Part shown: one piece after another, positions 45,399-55,973 of the stretch
How positions within the stretch are numbered: the stretch's first letter is position 1
Layout: each line of letters starts with the position of its first letter
Assembly: GCF_040939125.1 (NCBI RefSeq)
Contig: NZ_CP162495.1
Coordinates: 4,030,001-4,094,000, forward strand
DNA from: Clostridium sp. BJN0013
Lineage (GTDB): Bacteria > Bacillota > Clostridia > Clostridiales > Clostridiaceae
DNA: 64,000 bases
Reading direction: 5' to 3'
Notes under the pieces: generated by a model
Databases searched by the model: none
Told to the model about the DNA's origin: nothing
What the model saw: the letters and a program-made list of their open reading frames with translations, nothing else
Made by a program: the position numbers and the translations under genes

Positions 45399-45422
45399 TT
45401 TAGTATATTATGTAATTGTAAT
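45393..45422 (+). promoter_or_regulatory. Promoter of hsp20
   Basis: TTGACT (45393-45398), an 18-bp spacer and TGTAAT (45417-45422), about 45 bp before the start codon. The rest of the 337-bp gap 45130-45466 is AT-rich and shows no gene. Confidence 0.65.
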
Positions 45423-45466
45423 AAAAATTAATAAATAATAAGGTTATATACAAGGAGGTATGTATT

Positions 45467-45913
45467 ATGTTTGATATGGTTCCATTTAGAAGAAATAATT
45501 CTATAAGAAGAGGTGATGATGTCGAAAACTTCTTCAATTCTTTCTTTAATAATGATTTTTTAACACCATTTAATACGAACTTATTTAATAGTGAATTCAA
45601 AGTCGACCTTAAAGAAACTGATACTTCCTATTTAATTGAAGCAGATCTCCCAGGTATAAAAAAGGATGCTATAAACTTAAGCTTTAACAATAACTATCTA
45701 ACAATATCTGCTAAGCGAGATGATACCATAGAAGATAATAAAGAAAATTTTATAAGACGTGAAAGAAGATATGGCGAATTTAATAGAAGCTTTTATATTG
45801 ACAATGTAGATGAAAAAAATATTAATGCTTCTTTTGAAGAAGGAGTTTTAAAAATTGAACTTCCAAAGTTAGAAAAAGGAAAAGGGAATAATAACAAAAT
45901 AGAAATACACTAA
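45467..45913 (+). CDS. Hsp20 / alpha-crystallin small heat shock protein
   Basis: An ATP-independent chaperone that holds unfolding proteins. The 148-aa protein starts MFDMVPFRRNN; the alpha-crystallin domain spans about residues 42-140, with EADLPGIKKDAINLSFNNN and the conserved GVLKIELPK near the C-terminus. AAGGAGG lies 7 bp before the ATG. A CtsR-type operator over the -35 predicts heat induction. It resembles clostridial Hsp18. Confidence 0.94.
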   Translation: MFDMVPFRRNNSIRRGDDVENFFNSFFNNDFLTPFNTNLFNSEFKVDLKETDTSYLIEADLPGIKKDAINLSFNNNYLTISAKRDDTIEDNKENFIRRERRYGEFNRSFYIDNVDEKNINASFEEGVLKIELPKLEKGKGNNNKIEIH

Positions 45914-45955
45914 TTTGTACTTTATTTTACAAACTCATAATAAAATATAAGGGGC

Positions 45956-45982
45956 TTGTCGCATAATTAAATTATGCGGCAA
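45956..45982 (+). terminator. Terminator of hsp20
   Basis: TTGTCGCATAATT pairs with AATTATGCGGCAA (one G-T pair), followed by CTTATTTTTT. Confidence 0.75.
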
Positions 45983-46079
45983 CTTATTTTTTGCTCAAAT
46001 AAATATAGAAGATATTATCAACTGATTTTATCACTTAATATCGAAATGTTAATACCTGAAGATGATTCAGCTCGCCTGC

Positions 46080-47074
46080 TAAGCCAAATATTGGAGGGTT
46101 TAAAGGTTGAAAAAGAAAGTAAATTTAGCTAATAATACAAATAGGGCATAACAAATAGAGCACCTTTCGCTGGTCAAAAAATTAAATATTTAAATAAGTT
46201 AAGATTGGATAGCTGACTTAATTTTGTAACATTGGAACTGTGCCATTAAAATTGCTTGTTCTACTGTGATTTCGCGTTCAACAGGGATAACATCTGCCTT
46301 TCTATAAAGTTCAGCATTATAATTTTCTTTATTTTTTAACATGTTGTATAATGCTGTTAGAAGCATTCTTGCTATTGCAATGATTGCTTTTTTGTGACCG
46401 CGATGTTTCCTTATGCGGAGGTAGCGGTTACGGATTTCAAGATGCTTTTCACTTCTAATCACAGAACTAGCACATTGTACTAAAAGTGGCTTGTGTAGCA
46501 TCCGGCTTCGGAAACCCGGACAGATCTTTTCTTCCCTGCACTTTCATTATCGGTAGGAGTTAGACCTTGCCCATGAACATAAGTACTTCGCCGAAGGAAA
46601 AGCCTCCATGTTGACACCAATTTCTGAAATAACGGTGATTGCGGAAAAGATGTTTTTAAAGGATGGAGCGGTTAGAATTAGGTCGAGTTCTTGTTGATAG
46701 GGACTGGTGATCGCAAGAATCAATTCTTCCAACTCTGTTTTCCGGGATTCCAAATCCTGAAAATGTTTCTTGTCAGTTTTTTTACCACGAGTAGCCTTAA
46801 CGTATTTAGGATGAGCAAGTACAATTGAACAACTTTTTTCTAAAACATTGTATACAGGAATCCAATACTTACCTGTAGATTCCATACAAACATCCTTACA
46901 ATTTGAATCAAGTAGCCATTGTAACAACTCTTTCAAACCTTTCGTGTAGGTAGAAAAGTGATAGCTCTTATAGGTGGTAATACCTTTAGAATTAGTGGTT
47001 GCAATACAAGCAACTACAAAAGTTTTGTGGATATCAATGCCACAACAGATTTTGTACACGATTTTTAAAGCCAT
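46080..47074 (-). pseudogene. Decayed IS110-family transposase
   Basis: The N-terminal part (46547-47074) reads KICCGIDIHKTFVVACIATT ... CMESTGKYWIPVYNVLEKSC ... GKKTDKK and then jumps to HFQDLESRKTELEEL, missing about 120 aa present in the intact copy at 42632. A frameshift after CSWARSNSYR (expected CSWAGLTPTDNESAGKK) separates the C-terminal part (46199-46501: KHRGHKKAIIAIARMLLTALYNML). The 3' noncoding stretch to about 46080 matches the remnant at 33490. It belongs to a different subgroup from the intact copy. Confidence 0.85.
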
Positions 47075-47378
47075 AGGGATTCCTTTCTGAACTAAAAAGT
47101 TCTAAAAAATTATAGGGAGAAACGACGTGGAAAGAAGAATGTTAAAACTAAATTCATGCTACTATGTTTTGGGTATAATGTAAATAAATTTCATAATAAA
47201 ATTCAAAATAAACGATGTGGACAAATACTTCATGGATTAAAAACAACATAAATATACTGTAAAAATTCATAAAATATCATATGGGTTATTAAAGTACGCC
47301 AAAAATTCAGCTAGTATAAGTTCTTTAAGCAAAAAAAATTTTCTTACTGATTTTTTCCGATATATAAAAATGAAGCGC
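47075..47378. other. Noncoding stretch between the IS110 remnant and dnaB
   Basis: About 300 bp of AT-rich sequence. Its first about 100 bp should be the left end of the IS110 remnant. I see no gene, and a frame overlapping the dnaB end is a shadow. Confidence 0.5.
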
Positions 47379-47409
47379 TGAAAAACTACTTTAAAAAAGT
47401 AGTTTTTCA
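47379..47409 (-). terminator. Terminator of dnaB
   Basis: TGAAAAACTACTTT (47379-47392) pairs with AAAGTAGTTTTTCA (47396-47409) just after the dnaB stop. Confidence 0.7.
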
Positions 47410-47424
47410 ACACCCCCTTATATT

Positions 47425-48771
47425 TTATTCCTGATGTATCACATCTAAATTTCCAAATTTGCTGAATTGCCCCATCCAAGCTAATTTTATGGTACCAGTA
47501 GGACCATTTCTTTGTTTTGCAATAATGCATTCTGCCACATTTTTTTCTTCTGTTTCTTTATTATAATATTCATCTCTATATAAAAACATAACTATATCTG
47601 CGTCCTGTTCTATAGAACCTGATTCTCTTAAATCTGAAAGCATAGGTCTGTGATCCGATCTGGCCTCTGGAGCACGGGATAATTGTGAAAGTGCTATAAC
47701 AGGGCACTGCATCTCTTTTGCAAGTGATTTTATAAATCTAGATATTTCCGATACCTCCTGTTGTCTACTTTCCGAATTTCTTCCACCACTCATAAGCTGC
47801 AGATAATCTATAATTATAATATCTATACCATGCTCTATTTTTAATCTTCTACATTTGGATCTCATTTCCATAATGGATATTCCTGCAGTATCATCTATGA
47901 ATATCTTTGCTTCAGCCAAAGGTCCTGAAGCTCTAGCAATATTTTCCCAATCCTTATCCTCTAAATTTCCAGTTCTAAGTTTTAGCATATCTATATGTGC
48001 TTCAGAACATAATAACTTATATGCTAATTGCTCCTTTGACATTTCAAGAGAAAATATAGCCACTTTCTTACCCTCTCTTAAAGCTGCATATTCTGCTATA
48101 TTCAATGCAAAAGTCGTTTTACCCATAGATGGCCTGGCAGCTACCAAAACCATATCACCCTTTTGAAATCCTGAAGTTTTAGCATCTAATTCCCTGAATC
48201 CGGAAGCTACCCCTGTAGTCTGCCCTTTATTGTTGAACAATCTTTCTATTTCTAAAAATCCTCTTTCCAATACAACATTCATAGGCTCAAAATCAGATAC
48301 CTTTCTATTATTGGACAAGTCAAATATAGATTTTTCAGCCATATCAATAGTTTTCTCTACATTATTTTGATTATTATAACTTTCCTCTATTATCTTTGTA
48401 GAAGCTTTAATAAGTTTTCTAAGGGTAGATTTATCTTTTATAATCTTTATATAAGATTGTAAATTAACAGTTGATACTATAGAACCACTTAACTCACTTA
48501 TATATGTTATTCCTCCTGCAGCTTCTAGTTTAGATTTAGATTTTAAACTTTCAGTTAATGTTATTATATCTACAGCTATATCTTTTTTATATAAATCAAG
48601 AATAGCTTCAAATATAACCTTATGTGATTCTCTATAAAAGTCATCAACTTTTAAGATTTCCATAGATTCAACTATGGAAGACTTGTCAACAAGCATCGAA
48701 CCAATTACACTTTGTTCAGCTTCCAAATTATGAGGTATACTTCCTAAAGGCGCATCCATGGATATCTTCAC
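47425..48771 (-). CDS. dnaB: Replicative DNA helicase
   Basis: DnaB unwinds DNA at the fork as a hexamer. The 448-aa protein has the N-terminal domain (IPHNLEAEQSVIGSMLV), the linker, and the RecA-like domain with Walker A ARPSMGKTTFALN near residue 207, Walker B DIIIIDYLQLM near 315, and SRAPEARSDHRPMLSDLRESG with the arginine finger region. All motifs are complete. It follows lonC by 37 bp and is the last gene of the rpsF-to-dnaB cluster. Its loader is probably encoded at 7091. Confidence 0.97.
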   Translation of the reverse strand: MKISMDAPLGSIPHNLEAEQSVIGSMLVDKSSIVESMEILKVDDFYRESHKVIFEAILDLYKKDIAVDIITLTESLKSKSKLEAAGGITYISELSGSIVSTVNLQSYIKIIKDKSTLRKLIKASTKIIEESYNNQNNVEKTIDMAEKSIFDLSNNRKVSDFEPMNVVLERGFLEIERLFNNKGQTTGVASGFRELDAKTSGFQKGDMVLVAARPSMGKTTFALNIAEYAALREGKKVAIFSLEMSKEQLAYKLLCSEAHIDMLKLRTGNLEDKDWENIARASGPLAEAKIFIDDTAGISIMEMRSKCRRLKIEHGIDIIIIDYLQLMSGGRNSESRQQEVSEISRFIKSLAKEMQCPVIALSQLSRAPEARSDHRPMLSDLRESGSIEQDADIVMFLYRDEYYNKETEEKNVAECIIAKQRNGPTGTIKLAWMGQFSKFGNLDVIHQE

Positions 48772-48808
48772 TCCTTAAACTTATATATGGTCATTTTCAT
48801 GTTATTCA

Positions 48809-50704
48809 TTAAAATACTATTTTCATTAATTCTTCAACACTAGACACTGGTTCAACTTTTATATCATTAATATCTGTAGGCACCTCTTTTAAATTTTCTA
48901 TAGGTACAACCATTGTTTTTATTCCATTTCTTCTTGCACCATAGATTTTCTCGAAAATTCCACCTACAGGCTTTATATTACCTCTTAAAGATATTTCTCC
49001 TGTAATAGCAATATCTTGCCTTAAAGGTTTATTTAAAAGAGAACTTATTATACATACTGTAATAGCAGCTCCTGCAGAAGGTCCGTCAATTCTTCCTCCT
49101 CCTATAATATTTACATGAATATCATAATCACTTATATCCTTATCAGTTATTTTCCTTATTACTGAAGCAGCATTAAACACTGAGTCCTTTGCCATACTCC
49201 CTGCCGTATCATTAAATCTTACAACTCCTTTTCCTTTTTCCTTAGCTTTAAATGCCACTGATTCTATTTCTATAGTAGAACCTATGTACCCACTTACTCC
49301 TAATCCATAAATATGGCCTACCTCATATTTTGATTTCAAAGATACCTCTTCAAAAGATTTAAATCTACCTATAGATATAACCTTTTTTAAATCTTCTACC
49401 GTAATCTTAATTTTATTATCTAAATCTTTAACACCACTATTATACAATACATATCCATACACGTCTGATAATATGTTAATAGCCCTTCTTCCCTCAATAG
49501 TATACTTACTTATAAGTTCAGATACTCCCCTTTCCATTTCTATATTTAACTTTATTGCTGCATTTTCCACTATATTTTGTATATCTTTTATAGAAAGAGG
49601 CTCAAAATAAACTTCCGTGCATCTTGACCTAAGAGCTGGATTTATTTCGCCTGGTTCTTTGGTAGTAGCCCCTATAAGTAAAAAATCTGCTGGAGCTCCC
49701 TTATCAAATAAATATTTTATATATTGGGGAATGCTTTCATCATCAGGATCATAATATGAAGATGAAAATTCAACCCTTTTATCTTCTAATACTTTTAATA
49801 ATTTGTTCTGAAGCATTTCATCTAGTTCACCTATTTCATCGATAAAAAGTACTCCTCCATGTGCTTCTGTAACAAGTCCAGGCTTTGGTTCTGGTATACC
49901 TCCCTCTGCCAAATCCCTTCTTGTACCCTGATATATAGGATCATGTACAGAACCCAAAAGAGGATTTGTAATTTCTCTAGGATCCCATCTCAAGGTAGTA
50001 CCGTCGACTTCTACGAATTTAGCATCTTTATTAAAAGGAGTAAATTTTAACTTTTTTGCTTCTTCAAGAGCAATTCTAGCAGCAGTAGTTTTACCTACAC
50101 CAGGAGGTCCATATAAAATTATATGTTGTGGATAAGGAGAAGCTATTTTAGAAAGTATAGATTCTATAGCTCTTCTTTGACCTATAATTTCATCAAAAGC
50201 TTCCGGTCTTAAAAGTCTTTGTATATTTTTGCCAAGTCTTTTAGAATCCAGTACTTCAAGCTTTGCGTATTTTTTTAAGGTTTTCGCATTCTCAGGTCCT
50301 CTTTGTTTCTTTATAATACTTAATCTTACCTCGTCCATGTATTTGTCCTGACGTTCTGTAATATTCTTTTCTACTTCTCTTTCAATTTTAGTTCTTACAT
50401 ACCTCTCTGCTAAAGTCTCCGCGAGCCAATTATTGGTATCCTCTAAAGCATTATATATATTAGACTGATTTGGTATAATACTTAAGCCTTTTCCATCACT
50501 AACTATTTTATTTAAAGCATATATTCTCTTAAATACATCTTCACTATTTATGTAATCTTGAAGATTGTATTTTTCTACCTTATCATTTATAGTAACTTCA
50601 TCCATAACTTTCTTCAACAAATCATATAACACTTTAACTTGAATATCTATTGGTATGGAATTATTCATTTCTTTATCCAACCCATCAATAAATTGTAACT
50701 TCAC
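48809..50704 (-). CDS. lonC: Lon-family ATP-dependent protease LonC
   Basis: A 631-aa cytoplasmic AAA+ serine protease. The ATPase has Walker A ILYGPPGVGKTTA near residue 197 and Walker B GGVLFIDEIGEL near 284. The Lon protease domain shows the catalytic Ser in GRIDGPSAGAAITV near 540 and Lys in VGGIFEKIYGARRNG near 583. A long N-terminal helical region replaces the usual Lon N domain, as in the clostridial LonB/LonC type. It is located between rplI and dnaB, as in many clostridia. Confidence 0.87.
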   Translation of the reverse strand: MKLQFIDGLDKEMNNSIPIDIQVKVLYDLLKKVMDEVTINDKVEKYNLQDYINSEDVFKRIYALNKIVSDGKGLSIIPNQSNIYNALEDTNNWLAETLAERYVRTKIEREVEKNITERQDKYMDEVRLSIIKKQRGPENAKTLKKYAKLEVLDSKRLGKNIQRLLRPEAFDEIIGQRRAIESILSKIASPYPQHIILYGPPGVGKTTAARIALEEAKKLKFTPFNKDAKFVEVDGTTLRWDPREITNPLLGSVHDPIYQGTRRDLAEGGIPEPKPGLVTEAHGGVLFIDEIGELDEMLQNKLLKVLEDKRVEFSSSYYDPDDESIPQYIKYLFDKGAPADFLLIGATTKEPGEINPALRSRCTEVYFEPLSIKDIQNIVENAAIKLNIEMERGVSELISKYTIEGRRAINILSDVYGYVLYNSGVKDLDNKIKITVEDLKKVISIGRFKSFEEVSLKSKYEVGHIYGLGVSGYIGSTIEIESVAFKAKEKGKGVVRFNDTAGSMAKDSVFNAASVIRKITDKDISDYDIHVNIIGGGRIDGPSAGAAITVCIISSLLNKPLRQDIAITGEISLRGNIKPVGGIFEKIYGARRNGIKTMVVPIENLKEVPTDINDIKVEPVSSVEELMKIVF

Positions 50705-50716
50705 GAGTTCTCCTCC

Positions 50717-51160
50717 TTATTTTTCTGCAATAATTACTTTTATTTTTGTAGATATTTCAGGATATAATTTTACTTCTACATCATAAGTACCAAGCTGCCT
50801 TATATTACCAACTGCTATTTTTTTCTTATCTATGTTTACTTTAAACTTTTTATTTAATTCATCTGAAATATCCTTTCCGGTTATAGAACCGAATATCCTT
50901 CCATTTTCTCCTGATTTAACAGTTAAATTTATTTCTTTTCCCTTTAATTCTGCCGCAAGCTTTTGCGCTGCTTCCACTTCTGCAAGCTTCTGTTTTCTTT
51001 CCGCTTCCTTTTTGTTGTTCCATACATGAAGATTAGCTTTATTTGCCTCCTCTGCAAATCCTTTTGGTATTAAATAATTTCTAGCATATCCATCCGAAGT
51101 ATTTATAACTTCACCTTTTTTCCCTAGAGTTTTTACATCTTTTAATAATATAACTTTCAC
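50717..51160 (-). CDS. rplI: 50S ribosomal protein L9
   Basis: A 147-aa protein with the L9 signature [22 protein letters not shown] at residues 13-34, a long central helix ([20 protein letters not shown]), and the C-terminal domain ([20 protein letters not shown]). It abuts the gdpP stop codon, so the two are translationally coupled. Confidence 0.97.
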   Translation of the reverse strand: MKVILLKDVKTLGKKGEVINTSDGYARNYLIPKGFAEEANKANLHVWNNKKEAERKQKLAEVEAAQKLAAELKGKEINLTVKSGENGRIFGSITGKDISDELNKKFKVNIDKKKIAVGNIRQLGTYDVEVKLYPEISTKIKVIIAEK

Positions 51161-53146
51161 TTACTTTTCACTCTCCTTAACATATTTCTTTATGGCATCT
51201 TTTAATTTCGACAAGGCCTCATCTATAGTTACATATTCTAATTTTGCCCCTGCCATAGTAATATGTCCTCCACCACCTAAGGTTTCAAGTATAACTTGCA
51301 CATTTATATCTCCTAGGGATCTTCCGCTAATAAATACTTCATCTTTTATTTTAACAAAAACAAAAGATGCTTGAATACCTGTAATATTTAGCAATTCATC
51401 CGCTGCCTGAGCTGCCAATAGTATACTTTTTATTTGCTTAGGACACACTGCTATGGCAATATTATTATATATATTGGCTGACCTTATAATTTCAGCCCTT
51501 TTCAAATAAGTTTCTAAATCATAAGAAAAAAATTTTTTTATTTCTATGGTATCTGCTCCTAGCCTTCTTAAAAACGAGGCAGCTTCAAAAGTCCTTACTC
51601 CAGTTTTAAAGTAGAAATTTTTAGTATCTACACATATTCCTGCAAGAAGAGCTTCTGCTTCTATAGTTTTTATGGCAGGCTTTTCTACCATATATGGTAA
51701 CATTTCGGTAACTAATTCAGAAGTAGATGAAGCATAAGGTTCAATATAACTTAAAAGTGAACCTTTAATAAAATCTGTAGTTCTTCTATGATGGTCAATT
51801 ATAACCATCCTACCAAACTTCTTGACTAAATCCATGCTTTCTACATACCCTTCACTATGTACATCTACAATTATAAGAAGACTATTTTCATCCATTTTAT
51901 CTTCACAATCTCTACTATGTATAAATACATCTTTATATTCTTTTTCTTCCTTAATTTTAGCCAATATAAGTTTTGTACTTTCATTTGGATCATTTAATAT
52001 AATAGAACACATCTTACCCAGTAAACATACTACACTGTGTATCCCTACAGCAGCGCCTAAACAATCTATATCTGGCTTAATATGTCCCATTATGAATATA
52101 TTGCTGCTATCATTTATTATATCTACAAGTGCTTGAGCTACCACCCTTGCCTTTACCTTAGTTCTCTTTTCAACTTCTTTGGCTTTTCCTCCATAAAATA
52201 ATAATTTATCTCCACTTTTTACAACTGCTTGATCCCCACCTCTACCTAATGCCAATTCTTTAGCTGATACTGCATATTTTTCATTTTCTAAAGGAGTTAA
52301 TCCTCCTCTACCTATACCTATACTTAAAGTTACTGCAAGCTTGTTTCCCATATTTATTTCTCTTACAGTATCTAATATTTCAAATTTTTTTTCCATTTCT
52401 TTTTCTATATATTTATTTTGTATACAAAATATATATTTATTTGATTCATACTTTCTTATCATTGCATTTAAGCTCTGTGCATAAATATTTATAGTCCTTT
52501 CTATCTCTGCTATTATAAGTGGCCTATCATCTTCATCCATAGTTTTAACTACATCATCAAAATTATCAACTTCCATTAACATTATAGTATCTTTATTTGC
52601 ATTTATTGAATTTGCCATATCATAGGATTGACTTACATCATAAAGATATAATATAACAATCTTATCCTTAGATTTTTCAGAAGTACCTACTATATTTGTA
52701 TATATATCATAATATTTATCTTTGATTCTTATGTATTTAAACACACTCTCCTTGCCATTTACTGCCTGTTTAATATTAAAATCTCTTGCAATATTTTTAA
52801 TGTTTTGACCTAATATATCTTTTCCTTTTAATATAGAAGAAAAGTTTTGATTATACCAAAGCACATCCCCAGTCACCTTTATTATAACAAGTGGGAATGG
52901 GAATTTAACAAGTGTACTTGTAGTAGTTATATCAAGTTTAGAGGAGAAATCTTCTATAAATTTTTTCCATTCATTTTTCCTGAATTTTGTGTTTTTTATA
53001 TTATAAATTACAAGCAGCACATATAAAACAATAGTTATACTACCAATTATTATATGTCCATACAGCATTAATAATAAAATAAGCACTGCAATTATTACCA
53101 TATATACTTTATTACTAGTTATAAAATAATTATAATTATCTTGCAT
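51161..53146 (-). CDS. gdpP: Cyclic-di-AMP phosphodiesterase GdpP (YybT)
   Basis: A 661-aa membrane protein: two N-terminal helices (about 12-48), a PAS-like region, a degenerate GGDEF domain (about 180-305), and a DHH/DHHA1 phosphodiesterase domain. The DHH motifs are [16 protein letters not shown] near 350, [13 protein letters not shown] near 420, MVIIDHHRR near 444, and [11 protein letters not shown] near 625. It degrades c-di-AMP and so affects osmolyte balance and cell wall stress. It lies between yybS and rplI, the conserved order. Confidence 0.95.
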   Translation of the reverse strand: MQDNYNYFITSNKVYMVIIAVLILLLMLYGHIIIGSITIVLYVLLVIYNIKNTKFRKNEWKKFIEDFSSKLDITTTSTLVKFPFPLVIIKVTGDVLWYNQNFSSILKGKDILGQNIKNIARDFNIKQAVNGKESVFKYIRIKDKYYDIYTNIVGTSEKSKDKIVILYLYDVSQSYDMANSINANKDTIMLMEVDNFDDVVKTMDEDDRPLIIAEIERTINIYAQSLNAMIRKYESNKYIFCIQNKYIEKEMEKKFEILDTVREINMGNKLAVTLSIGIGRGGLTPLENEKYAVSAKELALGRGGDQAVVKSGDKLLFYGGKAKEVEKRTKVKARVVAQALVDIINDSSNIFIMGHIKPDIDCLGAAVGIHSVVCLLGKMCSIILNDPNESTKLILAKIKEEKEYKDVFIHSRDCEDKMDENSLLIIVDVHSEGYVESMDLVKKFGRMVIIDHHRRTTDFIKGSLLSYIEPYASSTSELVTEMLPYMVEKPAIKTIEAEALLAGICVDTKNFYFKTGVRTFEAASFLRRLGADTIEIKKFFSYDLETYLKRAEIIRSANIYNNIAIAVCPKQIKSILLAAQAADELLNITGIQASFVFVKIKDEVFISGRSLGDINVQVILETLGGGGHITMAGAKLEYVTIDEALSKLKDAIKKYVKESEK

Positions 53147-53165
53147 TAAATAAAACCCCCGGTTA

Positions 53166-54164
53166 CTATTTTTTTAGCTTTCTATAAGGGTCAAGTTTTC
53201 TAAAATCAAATATCATATCTATAAATCCTATAATAGTATAAAATAAAGATAATCTTGACATAGCTGTAAATATTATTATTAAGGCAGCAATCTTTTTAGA
53301 CATTTTATATTTATCTACTAAATAATATGTAATCAATGCTATTCCATCTAATAAAAGTATAAATTGAAGTATAGTACCTGATGAATTAGCCAAATACTCT
53401 CCTATAACTATATTTTTTCTATGAAGCAACATTCCTATAACAAGGATTACACCAACTAATGTACCTATCCTAGTATTAATATACCATTGACTAATAGGTT
53501 TAATTTCTTTAACTTCATACCTTAACTTCTTAAGTACACTTAGTGTTACTATACAATTTAAATACGATGAAATGAATGACATAATTATAATCACAGCTGG
53601 AATAAGTTTCATAATATACTCCGGTGTAAATATTCTAAATATTTCTTCCATTGCAGCAACTTGACTGCTTGACATTTTAGATTTTTCATACATATCCTTA
53701 CTTAATTCCATTGACTGCCTTAAACCCGTTACTATCTCATTAATAAATCCATATATGCCGCCTTTATTTATAAACATAATATAAACAAACAAATAAAATA
53801 TCATTCCTAAAGCAAAAGATATAGCTACAAAAACAATTGTATTCCCAAATTCTTTTTTATTTTTTATACAATATCCTAAAGTCATTCCTGTAAGTCCTAT
53901 TAATAATATTGAAGATAATGCACTTATAGGATTATAGAGTATTGCTATAAATATACCACTAGCTGCTATAGAAATCAAAGTAACTTTATAATTTTGTCTT
54001 ATATATAGTATTGTTATAGGAATAGGTACTATAAAACTAATAACTATAGATAATATAGGTATATATATATTTATAAGAGTTATTACTACTGTAAATGCCG
54101 TTATAATACTCGCTTCTGTTAAAGCCTTTACATTATATGTTTTACCTTGCATATCTACCTCCAT
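53166..54164 (-). CDS. YybS-like DUF2232 membrane protein
   Basis: A 332-aa integral membrane protein with about eight hydrophobic segments (for example [39 protein letters not shown], and [23 protein letters not shown]). DUF2232 proteins usually sit beside gdpP and resemble energy-coupling or transport S-components. The function is unknown. Its start overlaps the stop of the MazG-like gene. Confidence 0.88.
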   Translation of the reverse strand: MEVDMQGKTYNVKALTEASIITAFTVVITLINIYIPILSIVISFIVPIPITILYIRQNYKVTLISIAASGIFIAILYNPISALSSILLIGLTGMTLGYCIKNKKEFGNTIVFVAISFALGMIFYLFVYIMFINKGGIYGFINEIVTGLRQSMELSKDMYEKSKMSSSQVAAMEEIFRIFTPEYIMKLIPAVIIIMSFISSYLNCIVTLSVLKKLRYEVKEIKPISQWYINTRIGTLVGVILVIGMLLHRKNIVIGEYLANSSGTILQFILLLDGIALITYYLVDKYKMSKKIAALIIIFTAMSRLSLFYTIIGFIDMIFDFRKLDPYRKLKK

Positions 54165-54481
54165 TAATTCCTACCTTTAAAATAATTATATAATTTAGTC
54201 AAATCTTTCCCATCTTTTTCTATTTTATCTTCTTCAATTATACCAACTTTTAATTTTCTTTTTATAGTTTCATCTACAGCTGTATGGGAGTAACCTAATC
54301 TTTCTGCAAGCAAGTATAATATTATTATTGCCCCGGAAATACAATCTAGTATAGCCTGTTGTGCCACATTGCTTCCTTTCGTAAGTAATTTAAAAAAATC
54401 TCCTATTATACATAGAAGATCTGCTTTTAAATCCTCTATCATTTTAACATTATACATTATGTTAAAATTTTGTTTTTTCAT
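54164..54481 (-). CDS. MazG-like protein
   Basis: A 105-aa all-alpha protein of the MazG-like family that is common next to yybS in clostridia: KADLLCIIGDFFKLLTKGSN, then AILDCISGAIIILYLLAERLGY and ETIKRKLKVGI. It has few of the acidic metal ligands of true MazG pyrophosphohydrolases (EExxE is absent), so enzymatic activity is doubtful. It overlaps yybS by 1 bp. Confidence 0.82.
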   Translation of the reverse strand: MKKQNFNIMYNVKMIEDLKADLLCIIGDFFKLLTKGSNVAQQAILDCISGAIIILYLLAERLGYSHTAVDETIKRKLKVGIIEEDKIEKDGKDLTKLYNYFKGRN

Positions 54482-54591
54482 ACAATTCTCCTCCTATTCT
54501 TTAATTATATTTTAGTTTCTTTTATATTTTTGTGCAATAAAATAGAAGTGATAGATTTAAACTTAATTGTATAATTTAAGATTAGGTTTAA

Positions 54592-54623
54592 AAAAAGTGA
54601 AGAATACAAATTCTTCACTTTTT
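54592..54623 (-). terminator. Terminator of the rpsF-ssb-rpsR operon
   Basis: AAAAAGTGAAGAAT pairs perfectly with ATTCTTCACTTTTT around ACAA, just after the rpsR stop. Confidence 0.85.
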
Positions 54624-54625
54624 AA

Positions 54626-54880
54626 CTACTCTGTTGTAAATGGTAGTAAAGCTATGTTTCTAGCCCTTTTAATGGCTCTAGTGAGTTCTCTTTGATGCTT
54701 TGCACAGTTTCCAGAAATTCTTCTTGGAAGAATCTTTCCTCTTTCTGTAACATACTTTCTTAATTTATTTATATCCTTATAGTCTATATACTCAGACTTA
54801 TCCATACAAAAAGCACAAACTTTTCTCTTGGCTCTTCTTAATTTTCCGGAATTTCTTCTTCCGCCTTCTCTATTTGCCAT
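54626..54880 (-). CDS. rpsR: 30S ribosomal protein S18
   Basis: 84 aa, ending [14 protein letters not shown] with the S18 core [21 protein letters not shown] and [21 protein letters not shown]. The N-terminal Cys pair (VCAFC) marks the zinc-binding form. Third gene of the rpsF-ssb-rpsR operon. Confidence 0.97.
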   Translation of the reverse strand: MANREGGRRNSGKLRRAKRKVCAFCMDKSEYIDYKDINKLRKYVTERGKILPRRISGNCAKHQRELTRAIKRARNIALLPFTTE

Positions 54881-54901
54881 ACTGCTTCTTCCTCCTTACT
54901 C

Positions 54902-55342
54902 TTAAAATGGGATATCTCCATCATCAACTGGAGTAATATCTTCCCCATAGATATCTTCATTAAAACCTGAGTTTTTACCAAAATCTTCAGATAAAGTTTC
55001 AGTATCGTTATTTTTTACAGACTTCTGTCCCCATTCAAGAAATTGGACTTCTTCTGCAATAACTTCAGTAACATATTTTCTAATACCATCTCTAGATTCA
55101 TAGCTTCTAGTTTGGATCCTTCCACTAATACCTATAAGCTTTCCTTTACTCATATAATTAGCAGTAGATTCAGCTTGTTTTCCCCATACAACAATGGGAA
55201 TAAAGTCTGCCTCTCTCTGTCCATCTCTAGTAAATCTTCTATCAACAGCTATAGTAAAGGTAGTAACTGCTTTGCCCATTCCCGGTGTAAATCTTAATTC
55301 CGGATCTTTAGTTAATCTTCCAATTAAAACAACTTTATTCAA
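54902..55342 (-). CDS. ssb: Single-stranded DNA-binding protein
   Basis: A 146-aa SSB. The OB fold is [20 protein letters not shown] ... [10 protein letters not shown] ... [13 protein letters not shown], followed by a flexible acidic linker. It ends DDGDIPF, the conserved tail that binds partner proteins. Between rpsF and rpsR, the standard order. Confidence 0.97.
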   Translation of the reverse strand: MNKVVLIGRLTKDPELRFTPGMGKAVTTFTIAVDRRFTRDGQREADFIPIVVWGKQAESTANYMSKGKLIGISGRIQTRSYESRDGIRKYVTEVIAEEVQFLEWGQKSVKNNDTETLSEDFGKNSGFNEDIYGEDITPVDDGDIPF

Positions 55343-55354
55343 TTAAAACACCAC

Positions 55355-55642
55355 CTATTTTTCATCCTTTACTATTATATGTCTAATAACTGTATCTGTA
55401 ATTCTAAATACTCTATCTAATTCTTTTGGTAATGTAGGATCAGCATTAAAAGTTATCAGAGTATAATATCCTTCGTTAACTTTCTTTATTTCATAGGCAA
55501 GCTTTCTCTTACCCCAAACATCAACGTTTTCTATTACACCTCCACCATTTTCTATTACACTCTTAAATTTTTCTATATTAGCTTTATACGCTTCCTCATC
55601 TAATGATGGATGTAATATAAATATAGTTTCGTATTTACCCAT
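55355..55642 (-). CDS. rpsF: 30S ribosomal protein S6
   Basis: 95 aa: MGKYETIFILHPSLDEEAYK, then VDVWGKRKLAYEIKKVNEGYY. Standard S6 length without the Glu-rich tail. It begins the operon and is preceded by a GGGAGGAGG ribosome site and a structured leader. Confidence 0.97.
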   Translation of the reverse strand: MGKYETIFILHPSLDEEAYKANIEKFKSVIENGGGVIENVDVWGKRKLAYEIKKVNEGYYTLITFNADPTLPKELDRVFRITDTVIRHIIVKDEK

Positions 55643-55651
55643 TGAATTCCA

Positions 55652-55698
55652 CCTCCTCCCCTCGGACTAATGGCTATGATTTTCACAGCAGGGACTAC
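55652..55698 (-). promoter_or_regulatory. Candidate S6:S18 autoregulatory leader
   Basis: The minus strand upstream of rpsF reads TAGTCCCTGCTGTG ... CATAGCCATTAGTCCGAGGGGA. TCCCT can pair with AGGGGA, with CCG (55663-55665) near the stem, like the conserved CCG bulge of the S6:S18-binding RNA in rpsF leaders. It overlaps the ribosome-site side. Recognised by pattern only. Confidence 0.5.
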
Positions 55699-55759
55699 GT
55701 TTTCTTATTTTACTACTTTTCTTATATAAAATCAATTAATTTTTTTATACAGTTAAAAT

Positions 55760-55969
55760 TTATATTTCCTGTATATCAGGGGAGTTCTGTTTTATAATTT
55801 TTTTTACATTTTTTTCAAATTTACTTCTTGGAAGCATTACTATTCTACTACAACCACAACATTTAATTTTTATATCAGCACCAAGCCTTATCACTTGCCA
55901 TTCATTGCTACCACAAGGATGACCTTTTTTCATCTGTACTATATCACCAATATAAAAAATTTTTTTCAT
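55760..55969 (-). CDS. DUF951 protein
   Basis: A 69-aa protein of the DUF951 family: YIGDIVQMKKGHPCGSNEWQ, then VIRLGADIKIKCCGCSRIVM and LPRSKFEKNVKKI. HPCG and CCGC suggest metal binding. It is always found near rpsF or the mscS gene in Firmicutes; its function is unknown. It follows the mscS gene by 4 bp, so they are an operon. Confidence 0.92.
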   Translation of the reverse strand: MKKIFYIGDIVQMKKGHPCGSNEWQVIRLGADIKIKCCGCSRIVMLPRSKFEKNVKKIIKQNSPDIQEI

Positions 55970-55973
55970 ATAC

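Noticed and set aside
47267..47530. 87-codon open frame overlapping the dnaB 3' end
   Set aside because: Shadow of dnaB in another frame plus noncoding DNA.
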